Assembly: GCA_021809305.1 (NCBI GenBank)
Contig: JAKBAF010000071.1
Location: 1-6,868, forward strand
Length of the DNA stretch: 6,868 nucleotides
Origin: a bacterium
Lineage (GTDB): Bacteria; Chlamydiota; Chlamydiia; Chlamydiales; JAFEGQ01
Direction of reading: 5' to 3'
In this document: positions 1 to 6,578 of the stretch, one piece after another
Layout of the letters: every line of letters starts with the position of its first letter
Position numbering within the stretch: the stretch's first letter is position 1
The notes under the pieces: generated by a model
Database searches by the model: none
Told to the model about the DNA's origin: nothing
The model's input: only the letters and a program-made list of their open reading frames with translations
Position numbers and translations under genes: made by a program

Positions 1-1181
1 TGGATCAGCTCTCCTTAAAGGGTGCCCATTTTGTAACCTCTTCATCGGGGGTCAACGTAGTAGCGGAGTGCCATTATAAAAATCATCCGCTTTGGCTCTC
101 TTTGAACCAAGGCCCCGGGAGGTCAAATGAGAGCCATCTCTTTATCAATGACCGCCCTCCGGGCTCGAGCGGGGGCACGCCGAGTGAACCTCTTTGTATT
201 ACTCTCGGAAAAGGGGCGAGCGGCGCCCCTGTGATTGCGGCCATCAATGGCACTCTCTTTGGCTTAAGAGCGCACTTGCAGCGCTACTCCGAGGCGGCGC
301 AAGGGCTTATTCCCTCCTTTAAAGGGAGTCTTGAGCTGCTGAACACAGATGCCGTGGAGCTCATGCCAGAAGAGATGAAAACGCTGCTCGCCCAAGCTGG
401 AATCGGAGGGGGCTATCAATTTTTTGGCCTCTTCTCAAAAGGAGCAACTGGCGCTGGAAGCCTCGCCTTCAATGGAACAGTCACCGGGAAGAACTTTACC
501 CTTGCAGGCTATAAGCTCGGCGAGCTCTCCGCCTCCTTGCAACTTGGAGCGAACCATCTTCACCTCCGCTCCCTCTCAATTATCGATCAAGCAGGGCGTG
601 TGAGCATCGAGAGTGTCACCTGTAAAAGAGAGGCGAGTGGGCGCTGGGTAATTGATGCTCCTTTGATTAAAGTAGCGGCCCTTCAGCTGGGCCTTCTTCG
701 ATCTCTTGATAACCGCCCCCCTCCATCTGGGCAGTCCTTTACAATCACGAAGGGTGAGATCCTCCATCTAAACGGGATCGGAGGCGATAGAGCCAGCTTT
801 ACCTGTCGCGGCAATTTCGACTTCGTAACCCTTCCAAGTGATGGCCGAGGAAAATCAGCTGGCAGTAGCCTGGTGCCAGCAAGTGGATCTCTCTCTTTTA
901 TCATGCGCGATCGTCGCTGCATCATCGAAAAGCTGACCAAGACCTTTAGCCGAGGTAAGAAGGCTCAATTCTTCCTAGCAAGCGGCAAGGGCCACTCATG
1001 GGTCGATTTTGATGGCAAGATCCACTTTATGTTGCGCATGAAGCAGCGTAACCTTGTTCTTAAGCTCGCTGAACCCTTTACAATCCATGTCACCGGGACA
1101 CTCTCAAAGCCAAGTATCGGCCTCCTCTCCCCCGAAGCTTTAAAATCAATGGGGCGCCATAAAACGCGAGCGGAGCGCTAA
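1..1181 (+). CDS. AsmA/TamB-like envelope protein, C-terminal part (5' end outside window)
   Basis: The reading frame is open from base 3 to the TAA at 1179-1181, so this is the last 392 residues of a longer protein. No credible start lies inside: the TTG at 102 has no ribosome binding site and the frame continues upstream of it. The sequence is rich in short beta strands ending in glycine, with repeated patterns such as GSLELLNTDAVEL, GSLAFNGTVTG and GELSASLQLGANHL. Its end carries FTIHVTGTLSKPSIGLLSP, which resembles the closing strand of AsmA/DUF3971/TamB-like proteins. Known members are long beta-rich proteins in the inner membrane and periplasm that help move phospholipid or assemble the outer membrane. 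The family call is by pattern only; another repetitive envelope protein is possible. comF follows 3 bp later on the same strand, which suggests co-transcription. Confidence 0.62.
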   Translation, partial: DQLSLKGAHFVTSSSGVNVVAECHYKNHPLWLSLNQGPGRSNESHLFINDRPPGSSGGTPSEPLCITLGKGASGAPVIAAINGTLFGLRAHLQRYSEAAQGLIPSFKGSLELLNTDAVELMPEEMKTLLAQAGIGGGYQFFGLFSKGATGAGSLAFNGTVTGKNFTLAGYKLGELSASLQLGANHLHLRSLSIIDQAGRVSIESVTCKREASGRWVIDAPLIKVAALQLGLLRSLDNRPPPSGQSFTITKGEILHLNGIGGDRASFTCRGNFDFVTLPSDGRGKSAGSSLVPASGSLSFIMRDRRCIIEKLTKTFSRGKKAQFFLASGKGHSWVDFDGKIHFMLRMKQRNLVLKLAEPFTIHVTGTLSKPSIGLLSPEALKSMGRHKTRAER

Positions 1182-1184
1182 GTT

Positions 1185-1904
1185 GTGATATCAGAGATCG
1201 GCTGGAGGCTTATCGACGCTCTTATCCCAAATAGCTGTTTGCATTGCGAGGAGAGAGCGAGCCGCTCCCATCTCCCGCTCTGCCGCCCATGCCAGGAACT
1301 CCTCGACCTGCTAGACCCCACGATGCGCTGTCGCCTCTGCTTCCAATTGAATGTGGCCGCAAGCGGCCTCTGCCTAGCCTGCCTAAACCTCCATCCTCCC
1401 TTTGCGGGAGTGGCTGCGGCCCTCTCCTATGAGGGGCCAGCACGCGCCCTACTGCGCGCCTTCAAATACAATAAATTTGTCCCACTGGCTAAGGGGTTAA
1501 GTGCCTTCATGGTAGCCCAGTTTGCAAGGCTCCACTGGCCCTACCCAGATCTTGTTGTCCCCGTACCGCAGAGTCGCCTTAAGAGAGTGATTCGGGGATT
1601 TAACCAATCCGAGCTACTGGCACGCCACCTTGCGTTAAGTCTTTCAGTGCCGCACTCTCGCATCCTCAAACGGCGCTCTAAAGGGCCGGCTCAAATGGGT
1701 CTTGATCGGGAGGAGCGGCGGAATCTTCCTCCAGGCTCCTTTGCTCTTAAATGGCGCCGGCAAGTAGAAGGGGCCACCCTGCTTCTTATCGATGATGCTG
1801 CGACAACTGGAACTACCCTCCTTCGCGCTGCGGAAGCGCTACAAGAGGGCCATCCGATGGCAATCTATGCTCTCACACTATGCAGGACAGAGAGAGTGAA
1901 TTGA
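1185..1904 (+). CDS. comF: ComF-family phosphoribosyltransferase-like protein
   Basis: This 239-residue protein has the full ComF layout. The N-terminal zinc-binding part carries cysteine pairs at C18/C21, C33/C36, C49/C52 and C63/C66. The middle has the family signature RGFNQSELLAR at residues 137-147. The C-terminal phosphoribosyltransferase fold has the PRPP-binding loop LLLIDDAATTGTTL at about 199-212. Length is normal for the family. ComF proteins are cytoplasmic and needed for DNA uptake during transformation in several bacteria; in others (GntX) the role is unclear, and the substrate of the transferase domain is not established. The start is GTG at 1185, chosen because GGAG at 1172-1175 lies 9 bases before it and the zinc region follows at once. 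It sits 3 bp after the AsmA-like gene and 11 bp before ychJ, so the three probably form an operon. Confidence 0.88.
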   Translation: MISEIGWRLIDALIPNSCLHCEERASRSHLPLCRPCQELLDLLDPTMRCRLCFQLNVAASGLCLACLNLHPPFAGVAAALSYEGPARALLRAFKYNKFVPLAKGLSAFMVAQFARLHWPYPDLVVPVPQSRLKRVIRGFNQSELLARHLALSLSVPHSRILKRRSKGPAQMGLDREERRNLPPGSFALKWRRQVEGATLLLIDDAATTGTTLLRAAEALQEGHPMAIYALTLCRTERVN

Positions 1905-1910
1905 AGGAGA
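1904..1910 (+). promoter_or_regulatory. Ribosome binding site of ychJ
   Basis: AAGGAGA lies 5 bases before the ATG at 1916. It overlaps the last base of the comF stop codon (TGA at 1902-1904), so translation of the two genes is probably coupled. It decides the start against the in-frame ATG at 1880. Confidence 0.8.
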
Positions 1911-1915
1911 AGAAT

Positions 1916-2329
1916 ATGACAGCTCGCCCAAGAGCCTGCCCATGTGGGAGCAAGCTCGCCTATCAAGATTGCTGCCAGATATTACACAAGGGAGGCATAG
2001 CGCCAGGTGCTCTCTCCCTTATGCGCTCGCGCTACAGTGCCTATGCGCTCGGACTTGCAGATTATATCATGGCCACAACCCATCCGAACAACCCCTCGTA
2101 TGAGAGCAGTGAGCGGGATTGGCGCAAAAAGATCTTAGCCTTTTCGCGAACAACAAGTTTTGTGCGCCTTGAGATTCTTGATGTCCAGGAGGGTGAGCAG
2201 AGAGGCTCGGTCACCTTCATAGCTCACCTGCTACAGGGCGGCGAGGATGTCAGTTTTCAAGAGCTAAGCACCTTTGAGAAGGTCGATGGGCGCTGGCTTT
2301 ACCTCCAGGGCGCTAAAACATCACATTGA
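1916..2329 (+). CDS. ychJ: YchJ-like SEC-C motif zinc protein (UPF0225)
   Basis: The protein has 137 residues. An N-terminal SEC-C zinc motif (CPCGSKLAYQDCC, C8, C10, C19, C20) is followed by the YchJ signature LMRSRYSAYALGLADYIMATTHP at about 35-57, quoted here only as landmarks: L35 to Y43 and D49 to P57. The rest is an NTF2-like fold ending in FEKVDGRWLYLQG. Some YchJ proteins have a second SEC-C motif at the C-terminus; this one does not. SEC-C motifs bind zinc and in SecA contact SecB and ribosomes; the job of YchJ itself is unknown. The start is ATG at 1916, because AAGGAGA at 1904-1910 lies 5 bases upstream; the in-frame ATG at 1880 lies inside comF and lacks such a site. The last 17 bases overlap the end of the opposing MOMP-like gene. 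Confidence 0.9.
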   Translation: MTARPRACPCGSKLAYQDCCQILHKGGIAPGALSLMRSRYSAYALGLADYIMATTHPNNPSYESSERDWRKKILAFSRTTSFVRLEILDVQEGEQRGSVTFIAHLLQGGEDVSFQELSTFEKVDGRWLYLQGAKTSH

Positions 2330-3527
2330 GGCTCAGGTAGACACCATTCAAGCTAAAGGGCTGGCACTCATCGCCAAGGAGTCCTCGGTCCTGTCTAAAC
2401 ATCGGCCCCTTATCGAGGAGATTGAGATAAGTAATGATCTCATACCCCGCCTCTACAAAGAGGGTGAAACAGTCAGAGCAGCACCAAGTGTAATTGAGAC
2501 CCAGGCGCGCATCAAACTCAGGGCTAATTACCGTTTGGCGAACTGAGGGTGTATCTAAGATGAAATCAGCTAAGAGGCCGCCCGCAGGAGCTAGACCGGA
2601 AAACTGGCGGTAATTCCAGCAATATTTTGAGTGGCGACGACCTGCTAAGATTGCAGCACCAAAGCGACCCCCAATTCCAAACCCGCAGAGCAGATCAAAC
2701 TTGGCTGCAACCCCAAGTTTTGGACCTACAACCCACGAGTGCGCATGTTGATGCACATCGCCAATCACACCTTGAGAAAAGAGATTTGGAAAGGCATCTG
2801 AGCTCCTGATACCAGGGTGGAGTGTGCCTTCTACATGCTTGCTAAAAGCGAACTGGAGGTTTGCAAAATGCACGCCAATAAAGCCCCGCAACGCAAGGCC
2901 GCAACACGACATCCGCGAGCCAACCTGAATGTCGCCCGCATCGTACCAAAACTTTGCCCAAGCCTTGACAAAGGCGTCTCTCTCTCCAGGAAATGCTATT
3001 GGATTATCTGTAGCATTAAAAAGTATCTGCTGTGTGAAGATCGGCTCGGAACCTGCCGGCAGTCTGAATGGATTCGTATCGGTAAAATCCCCAACCCAAA
3101 GACCACCGCTTTCACGGCCGCCAGGGTTTGGTCTCACAGTTAGCGAGCTGCATGTATGAAACCAGGTATCTTCACCAGTCATATCAAAGCAGCAGTCTCT
3201 GCACTCATCTTGCCAGACATAGCCAACAGAGGCGCGAAATCCAAAGCGGTAGTGTGGATTGAACTTTTGGATGGTTCCAATAGGTGGGTTCTCTTCGGTG
3301 TTATTCGGCAGCGCTCCTATGACAACAACGGCCGGTGGGGGTACATAGGGCCGATGGTCGACAATTGTTACAGGGAGATCGCAGACCGTGGGCTGCATGT
3401 AGAGCATCTCGCCCCCAACCTCAAACCTCCCACATGGAAGATAGCAACCCCCACAGCACTCCCCAGCAGAGGCTCCTAAGGTCAGACTTAAGGCGCCGGC
3501 CAGTAGAAGATAAAATGATCGCTTCAT
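2313..3527 (-). CDS. Cysteine-rich MOMP-like (Lpg1974-type) outer membrane porin
   Basis: The protein has 404 residues. It begins with a clear signal peptide (MKRSFYLLLAGALSLTLGASA) with an AxA cleavage site after about residue 21. The mature part alternates aromatic and polar residues like a beta barrel (for example YRFGFRASVGYVW at 93-105, VVGPKLGVAAKFDLLCGFG at 266-284, FDARLGLNYTW at 338-348) and ends in phenylalanine, as barrels recognised by BamA do. It resembles the Lpg1974/Legionella-type pore family that is expanded in environmental chlamydiae. I count 17 cysteines, all in the mature part, with clusters at 24-32, 109-113, 208-209 and 349-353. This would suit the disulfide cross-linked chlamydial envelope. 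ATG at 3527 is chosen because GGAGG lies 5 bases before it; the in-frame TTG at 3539 is part of that site. The gene has its own promoter and overlaps ychJ by 17 bp at its end. Barrel porin is firm, the family name less so. Confidence 0.8.
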   Translation of the reverse strand: MKRSFYLLLAGALSLTLGASAGECCGGCYLPCGRFEVGGEMLYMQPTVCDLPVTIVDHRPYVPPPAVVVIGALPNNTEENPPIGTIQKFNPHYRFGFRASVGYVWQDECRDCCFDMTGEDTWFHTCSSLTVRPNPGGRESGGLWVGDFTDTNPFRLPAGSEPIFTQQILFNATDNPIAFPGERDAFVKAWAKFWYDAGDIQVGSRMSCCGLALRGFIGVHFANLQFAFSKHVEGTLHPGIRSSDAFPNLFSQGVIGDVHQHAHSWVVGPKLGVAAKFDLLCGFGIGGRFGAAILAGRRHSKYCWNYRQFSGLAPAGGLLADFILDTPSVRQTVISPEFDARLGLNYTWCCSDCFTLFVEAGYEIITYLNLLDKGPMFRQDRGLLGDECQPFSLNGVYLSLNVMF

Positions 3528-3532
3528 ATGCC

Positions 3533-3537
3533 CCTCC
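3533..3537 (-). promoter_or_regulatory. Ribosome binding site of the MOMP-like gene
   Basis: On the - strand GGAGG is followed by 5 bases and the ATG at 3527. It is the strongest translation signal before any - strand gene here, as expected for an abundant envelope protein, and it rules out the TTG at 3539 as start. Confidence 0.85.
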
Positions 3538-3578
3538 AAAAATGAGAATTGCTGCGGCCGAGAAGGACCACGCCCTAT

Positions 3579-3592
3579 ATATCAATTGATAT
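3579..3592. repeat. 14-bp perfect palindrome at the predicted porin transcription start
   Basis: ATATCAATTGATAT reads the same on both strands and is centred between 3585 and 3586, which is where the porin promoter should start transcription. It touches the -10 box. It may be a second regulator site or simply AT-rich melting sequence. Confidence 0.5.
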
Positions 3593-3619
3593 TTATAAGA
3601 CGCGAGCCTTTCGCGTCAA
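3592..3619 (-). promoter_or_regulatory. Sigma70-type promoter of the MOMP-like gene
   Basis: On the - strand TTGACG (3619 to 3614) and TATAAA (3597 to 3592) are separated by 16 bases. Each matches the bacterial consensus at five of six positions. Transcription would start near 3585, giving a leader of about 58 bases. The element lies in the 113-bp gap between the bactofilin stop codon and the porin start, so the porin can be expressed apart from the dnaA unit. Confidence 0.6.
3599..3617 (-). promoter_or_regulatory. Inverted repeat within the porin promoter (operator or weak terminator)
   Basis: The perfect 7-bp arms GACGCGA and TCGCGTC are separated by 5 bases. They cover part of the -35 box and nearly all of the spacer of the predicted porin promoter. 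A dimeric regulator bound here would block RNA polymerase. As RNA, the same sequence forms a stable hairpin that could end the dnaA-proC-bactofilin transcript, but the tail after it (TTATAAAT) is a poor uridine run. Confidence 0.5.
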
Positions 3620-3640
3620 ACTCATTCGATTTAGGGAGGG

Positions 3641-4297
3641 TTAACTCTCTTGGACAGGGGGTTGAACGGTGACCTGACCGACGAGGGTGACCCCCTCATC
3701 GACGCTGAGAGTTCCCGACTTGATATTGCCAAAAACCTTTGCTTGCCCGCGAAGCTCAAGCCGTCCCGTAACGACGATCTCTCCTGTGACCTCCCCTTCG
3801 ATGATCGCCTCAGATAGATGGAGATCTGATTGCACTTTGCCATGAGGTCCGACAAAGAGCTTACCCTCAGAGATCAACTCTCCTTCGAACTCCCCATCAA
3901 TGCGTAGATAGCGAAGAAAGGTTAGAGACCCTTTGACCTTCACCTCTTTGCTAATTGTCATTTCTGGCTCCTCCACCTCAAGTCGAGGAAGGGGGAAGGG
4001 GCGCGTCATGCTCTCCTCGCTCCGCTCTTCATCTCCAAAATAGTGAGGGAGGGCAGGAGGTAGTTGTGATGCTGGGTGGCGAGCGGGAGCGCTTAATCGC
4101 TCTCCCAAATCAAAGAGTGGCGGCGCCGAGGCTGTTCCTGGGATGGCTCCAGGAGCGGCTCTGTCGGCACCTCGCCTCTCTCGCATGGGAAAGAAGGGAG
4201 AGGTGCGTGCCGGCTCGCCCAACTGGGCGGCCCCCTCACGAAAAGGCCGTCCCGGTCTCCCCTCTTCTTCACCCTCTTTACGCTTAAAGTAAGACAT
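3641..4297 (-). CDS. bacA: Bactofilin (polymerising cytoskeletal scaffold)
   Basis: The protein has 218 residues. Residues 114-211 form the bactofilin domain: short repeating strands with regular glycines (VKGSLTFLRYLRIDGEFEGE, then LFVGPHGKVQSDL, IIEGEVTGEIVVTGRLEL and NIKSGTLSVDEG), which fold as a right-handed beta helix and assemble end to end without nucleotide. Bactofilins position cell-wall enzymes and influence cell shape and size, also in Chlamydia. Residues 1-113 are rich in Arg, Pro, Glu and Ala and probably disordered; this tail is long for the family. The start is ATG at 4297, one base after the proC stop codon, with AAGGAG 13 bases upstream inside proC. A longer frame to 4348 would overlap proC by 50 bases and adds nothing that looks like the family. 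It is the last gene of the dnaA unit. Confidence 0.9.
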   Translation of the reverse strand: MSYFKRKEGEEEGRPGRPFREGAAQLGEPARTSPFFPMRERRGADRAAPGAIPGTASAPPLFDLGERLSAPARHPASQLPPALPHYFGDEERSEESMTRPFPLPRLEVEEPEMTISKEVKVKGSLTFLRYLRIDGEFEGELISEGKLFVGPHGKVQSDLHLSEAIIEGEVTGEIVVTGRLELRGQAKVFGNIKSGTLSVDEGVTLVGQVTVQPPVQES

Positions 4298-4298
4298 A

Positions 4299-5081
4299 TT
4301 ATTGGCCGAGCTCCTTGCCCCTCTCGAAGCTATTGATGAGCGATTCAATAATGGACGAGCGGACCGCCCCCGCCTCTAAGGTCCGAAGCCCCTCAATTGT
4401 GGTGCCAGCAGGTGAAGCTACCTGCCAGCGGAGCTCAGCTGGATGTAACTTTTCTGACCTCAAGAGGGTCGCAGTGCCTAAAAACGTTTGAATTGAGAGA
4501 GCCAATGCCTCTTCGGAATTGAGACCCATGGCAATACCCCCCTCAGCCATCGCCTCAATCATCAGCGCAACAAACCCCATACCAGAGCCTGCGAGCGCAA
4601 TAATCATCTCCATCTTGTGGGAGGGAACCCAAAAGAGCTGGCCACCTGGAGCTAAAAGCTGCTCTAAATTGGCGCACGATTCAGGCGATAGTGAAGGATC
4701 CTTCTCCAAAGCCATCACGGCCTCGCCCGATGTGAGAGCGAGGTTCGGTACAAGACGAGCCGACTGGGCGGGCAAGAAGAGGTCGCGAAGCTGCGCTGTT
4801 GAATACCCCGCTGCCACGCTTACCAAAAGATGGTGGGCGCGAAGATAAGGGCGGAGAGCCTCACTCAAATTAAGCATCGCCTGCGGCTTAACAGCCACAA
4901 TCACAATATCAGCATGCGCCACAAGCTCTTTGAGATCGGATGAGGGTGTAGCACTTGTTAGGCTTGCTGCAGAGGCTGACCTCACTGGATCGCATTCAAA
5001 ATAGGCCACATCGTGGCTTGCCACCAGCAAATTAATGAGGCGAAGCCCAAGCTGGCCAGCTCCGATGACGCCAATTTTCAC
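4299..5081 (-). CDS. proC: Pyrroline-5-carboxylate reductase
   Basis: ProC reduces 1-pyrroline-5-carboxylate to L-proline with NAD(P)H in the cytoplasm, the last step of proline synthesis. The 260-residue length is normal. The nucleotide-binding fold opens with IGVIGAGQLG (residues 3-12) and carries VAVKPQ at 63-68. PN at 112-113 and GSG at 165-167 follow. The C-terminal family signature VASPAGTTIEGLRTLE spans 221-236. The usual GSGPAY is GSGMGF here, a mild departure near the dimer interface. The start is GTG at 5081, giving the expected N-terminus directly before the Rossmann motif; the site before it (AGGGTAG, then seven adenines) is weak. It lies 21 bp after dnaA and 1 bp before bactofilin, so all three are probably transcribed together. 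Lineages of the classical Chlamydia type are poor in amino acid synthesis, so this gene points to a less reduced relative. Confidence 0.92.
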   Translation of the reverse strand: MKIGVIGAGQLGLRLINLLVASHDVAYFECDPVRSASAASLTSATPSSDLKELVAHADIVIVAVKPQAMLNLSEALRPYLRAHHLLVSVAAGYSTAQLRDLFLPAQSARLVPNLALTSGEAVMALEKDPSLSPESCANLEQLLAPGGQLFWVPSHKMEMIIALAGSGMGFVALMIEAMAEGGIAMGLNSEEALALSIQTFLGTATLLRSEKLHPAELRWQVASPAGTTIEGLRTLEAGAVRSSIIESLINSFERGKELGQ

Positions 5082-5102
5082 TTTTTTTCTACCCTAATTT
5101 TT

Positions 5103-6470
5103 TTACGTCGCTTCAATATTCCGACGAATCATATCGATTCGCCGCCTAAGCGTCTCATCAAGCTCAAGCCGCTTCTCAATTTGCTGGCAGGCGTGAATCA
5201 CAGTCGAGTGGGCCCGTCCGCCAAAGGCATCTGCAATCATCTGGAGCGACTGCTTCAGGTACTCGCGACAGAGATACATGGCCACCTGCCGAGGAAGGGC
5301 GATCTCCTTGGTCCTCACACTCCCACGAAGCTGTGGCACTCCAACCTGAAAGATCTGAGCGACACTGCGCAAGATCTGCTCGACAGTCAGCGTCTCTTTC
5401 GGCGCATGTTGCAGGAGCTCTCGCAACGTCTTTTCGACAAACTCCTCTGTAATATCGAGGTCGAAGAGTTTGCAGTGGGCACTCAAGCGGTTAATTGCGC
5501 CCTCGAGCTGTCGTACGTTGCTGTAGATGTGCTCTGCAATAAAGAAGGCCACATTATGGGGAATCCGCAGCCCCCTCTGCTCGGCCTTATGCAAAAGTAT
5601 CGCAACCCGCGTCTCAAGATCTGGAACATTGACAGAGGCCACAAGCCCCCACTCCATCCGAGCGACCATCCGCTCCGAGAGGCGAAGCTGCCCCGGCGGC
5701 TTATCGCTTGTCACAACAATTTGCTTGTTCTGGTTGATGAGCGCCTCAAAGGTAGCACAGAACTCCTCTTCGAAATTCAGCCTGTTTTGGAGAAATTGGA
5801 TATCATCGACAAGAAGGACATCAAGCGAGCGGTAGTAGCGCTTCATGCGATCGACAGACTTGTTGCGCAGGGCCTCAACAAGATCGTTAATAAAGGCCTC
5901 TGTTGTGATGCACTGGATGCGCATCTTTGGATAGGCCTCGGCAACGTAGGCGCCAATACTATGGAGCAGATGGGTCTTACCAAGACCTACCCCGCCATGG
6001 ACAAAGAGGGGGTTGTATGAGCGACCTGGCCGACTGGCAACACCAAGAGCTGCCGATTTGACAAACTGGTTGGAGGGCCCTTCGATATAGGTCTCAAAAC
6101 GGTAGCTCGGATTGAGTCGCGGGGCTGCTCGCCCTTCATCATAGGAGAGCGGTTTGCGCTCGCTCTCTTCCTTGCGCTCCACCCTACTGCTAGCTGGCTC
6201 TTGCGCGGCCAAAACAAAGCGTATGGCAGGCTCTCCTGGTGCTGATAGTGGCAGAAAGGAGCAGAGCTCCTCTTTAAAGTTCTGAAGGAGGTACTCCTGG
6301 ACGAAGACATTAGGGACCTCCAGTACAGTTAGAGAGAGAGACCACTCGAGCACTCGGATGGGCTCTAACCAGTTCTCGTAGGCGGATAGCGAGAGATGCT
6401 CCTGCGCATACCGCAGGAATTGCCCCCAGCCTTCACACTCCTCCAAACACTCCTCACAAAGCTGCATCAT
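5103..6470 (-). CDS. dnaA: Chromosomal replication initiator protein DnaA
   Basis: DnaA binds DnaA boxes at the origin as an ATP complex, opens the duplex and loads the helicase. All domains are present in 455 residues. Domain I spans about 10-75 (WGQFLRYAQEHLSLSAYENW) and a short charged linker follows at about 90-118. The AAA+ domain has Walker A GGVGLGKTH at 159-167, Walker B LLVDDI at 219-224, sensor 1 VVTSD at 252-256, the arginine finger R271 in ERMVARMEWG and sensor 2 R320 in SNVRQLEG. Domain IV ends with the helix-turn-helix FGGRAHSTVIHA at 416-427. The normally near-invariant GGRDH is GGRAH here, with Ala420 in place of the Asp. The start is the first of two adjacent ATGs; the ribosome binding site (ACAGGT) is weak. 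Chlamydiae often carry two dnaA copies, and the bactofilin neighbour suggests the copy known as dnaA2. Confidence 0.96.
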   Translation of the reverse strand: MMQLCEECLEECEGWGQFLRYAQEHLSLSAYENWLEPIRVLEWSLSLTVLEVPNVFVQEYLLQNFKEELCSFLPLSAPGEPAIRFVLAAQEPASSRVERKEESERKPLSYDEGRAAPRLNPSYRFETYIEGPSNQFVKSAALGVASRPGRSYNPLFVHGGVGLGKTHLLHSIGAYVAEAYPKMRIQCITTEAFINDLVEALRNKSVDRMKRYYRSLDVLLVDDIQFLQNRLNFEEEFCATFEALINQNKQIVVTSDKPPGQLRLSERMVARMEWGLVASVNVPDLETRVAILLHKAEQRGLRIPHNVAFFIAEHIYSNVRQLEGAINRLSAHCKLFDLDITEEFVEKTLRELLQHAPKETLTVEQILRSVAQIFQVGVPQLRGSVRTKEIALPRQVAMYLCREYLKQSLQMIADAFGGRAHSTVIHACQQIEKRLELDETLRRRIDMIRRNIEAT

Positions 6471-6482
6471 TGCATAGTACCT

Positions 6483-6507
6483 GTTGCTTTAGGACCAGGT
6501 TGCTTTA
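6483..6507. repeat. Tandem 9-bp repeat directly before dnaA
   Basis: GTTGCTTTA occurs at 6483-6491 and again at 6499-6507, a period of 16 bp, starting 13 bp before the dnaA start codon. In the dnaA direction the unit reads TAAAGCAAC. It may be an operator for a regulator that binds two sites, or an RNA-level element in the dnaA leader. Confidence 0.4.
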
Positions 6508-6569
6508 AGACAAGACCCCTGAATCTATTTACTCCTCGATAAGAGGGCATTGATCAAACTATCGACAAG

Positions 6570-6578
6570 TTTTCCACA
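6570..6578 (+). promoter_or_regulatory. DnaA box
   Basis: TTTTCCACA fits the relaxed bacterial DnaA box TTWTNCACA at every position and lies 100 bp upstream of the dnaA start. A box in this place is the usual basis for DnaA controlling its own gene. It is flanked by related stretches (ATCAAACT at 6553-6560 and ATCAAAAC at 6586-6593). A near match with one mismatch, TCTTCCACA, is at 6786-6794. One good box is too few to argue for a replication origin. Confidence 0.45.

Noticed and set aside
102..104. TTG as start of the first gene
   Set aside because: The same frame is open without a stop codon back to base 3 and no ribosome binding site precedes the TTG, so the gene starts outside the window.
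2274..3479. Several + strand frames inside the porin gene
   Set aside because: They lie opposite a complete porin with signal peptide and terminal phenylalanine, and none has family features.
3631..4287. Frames opposite or out of phase within bactofilin (3631-3855 and 3955-4287)
   Set aside because: They are shadows of the bactofilin frame, which has a clear domain.
4298..4348. Longer bactofilin start at 4348
   Set aside because: It would overlap proC by 50 bases, while ATG at 4297 sits directly after the proC stop codon and has AAGGAG upstream.
5013..6020. 335-residue open frame on the + strand opposite dnaA
   Set aside because: It is the mirror of the dnaA coding strand, has no recognisable content, and DnaA motifs are intact on the other strand.
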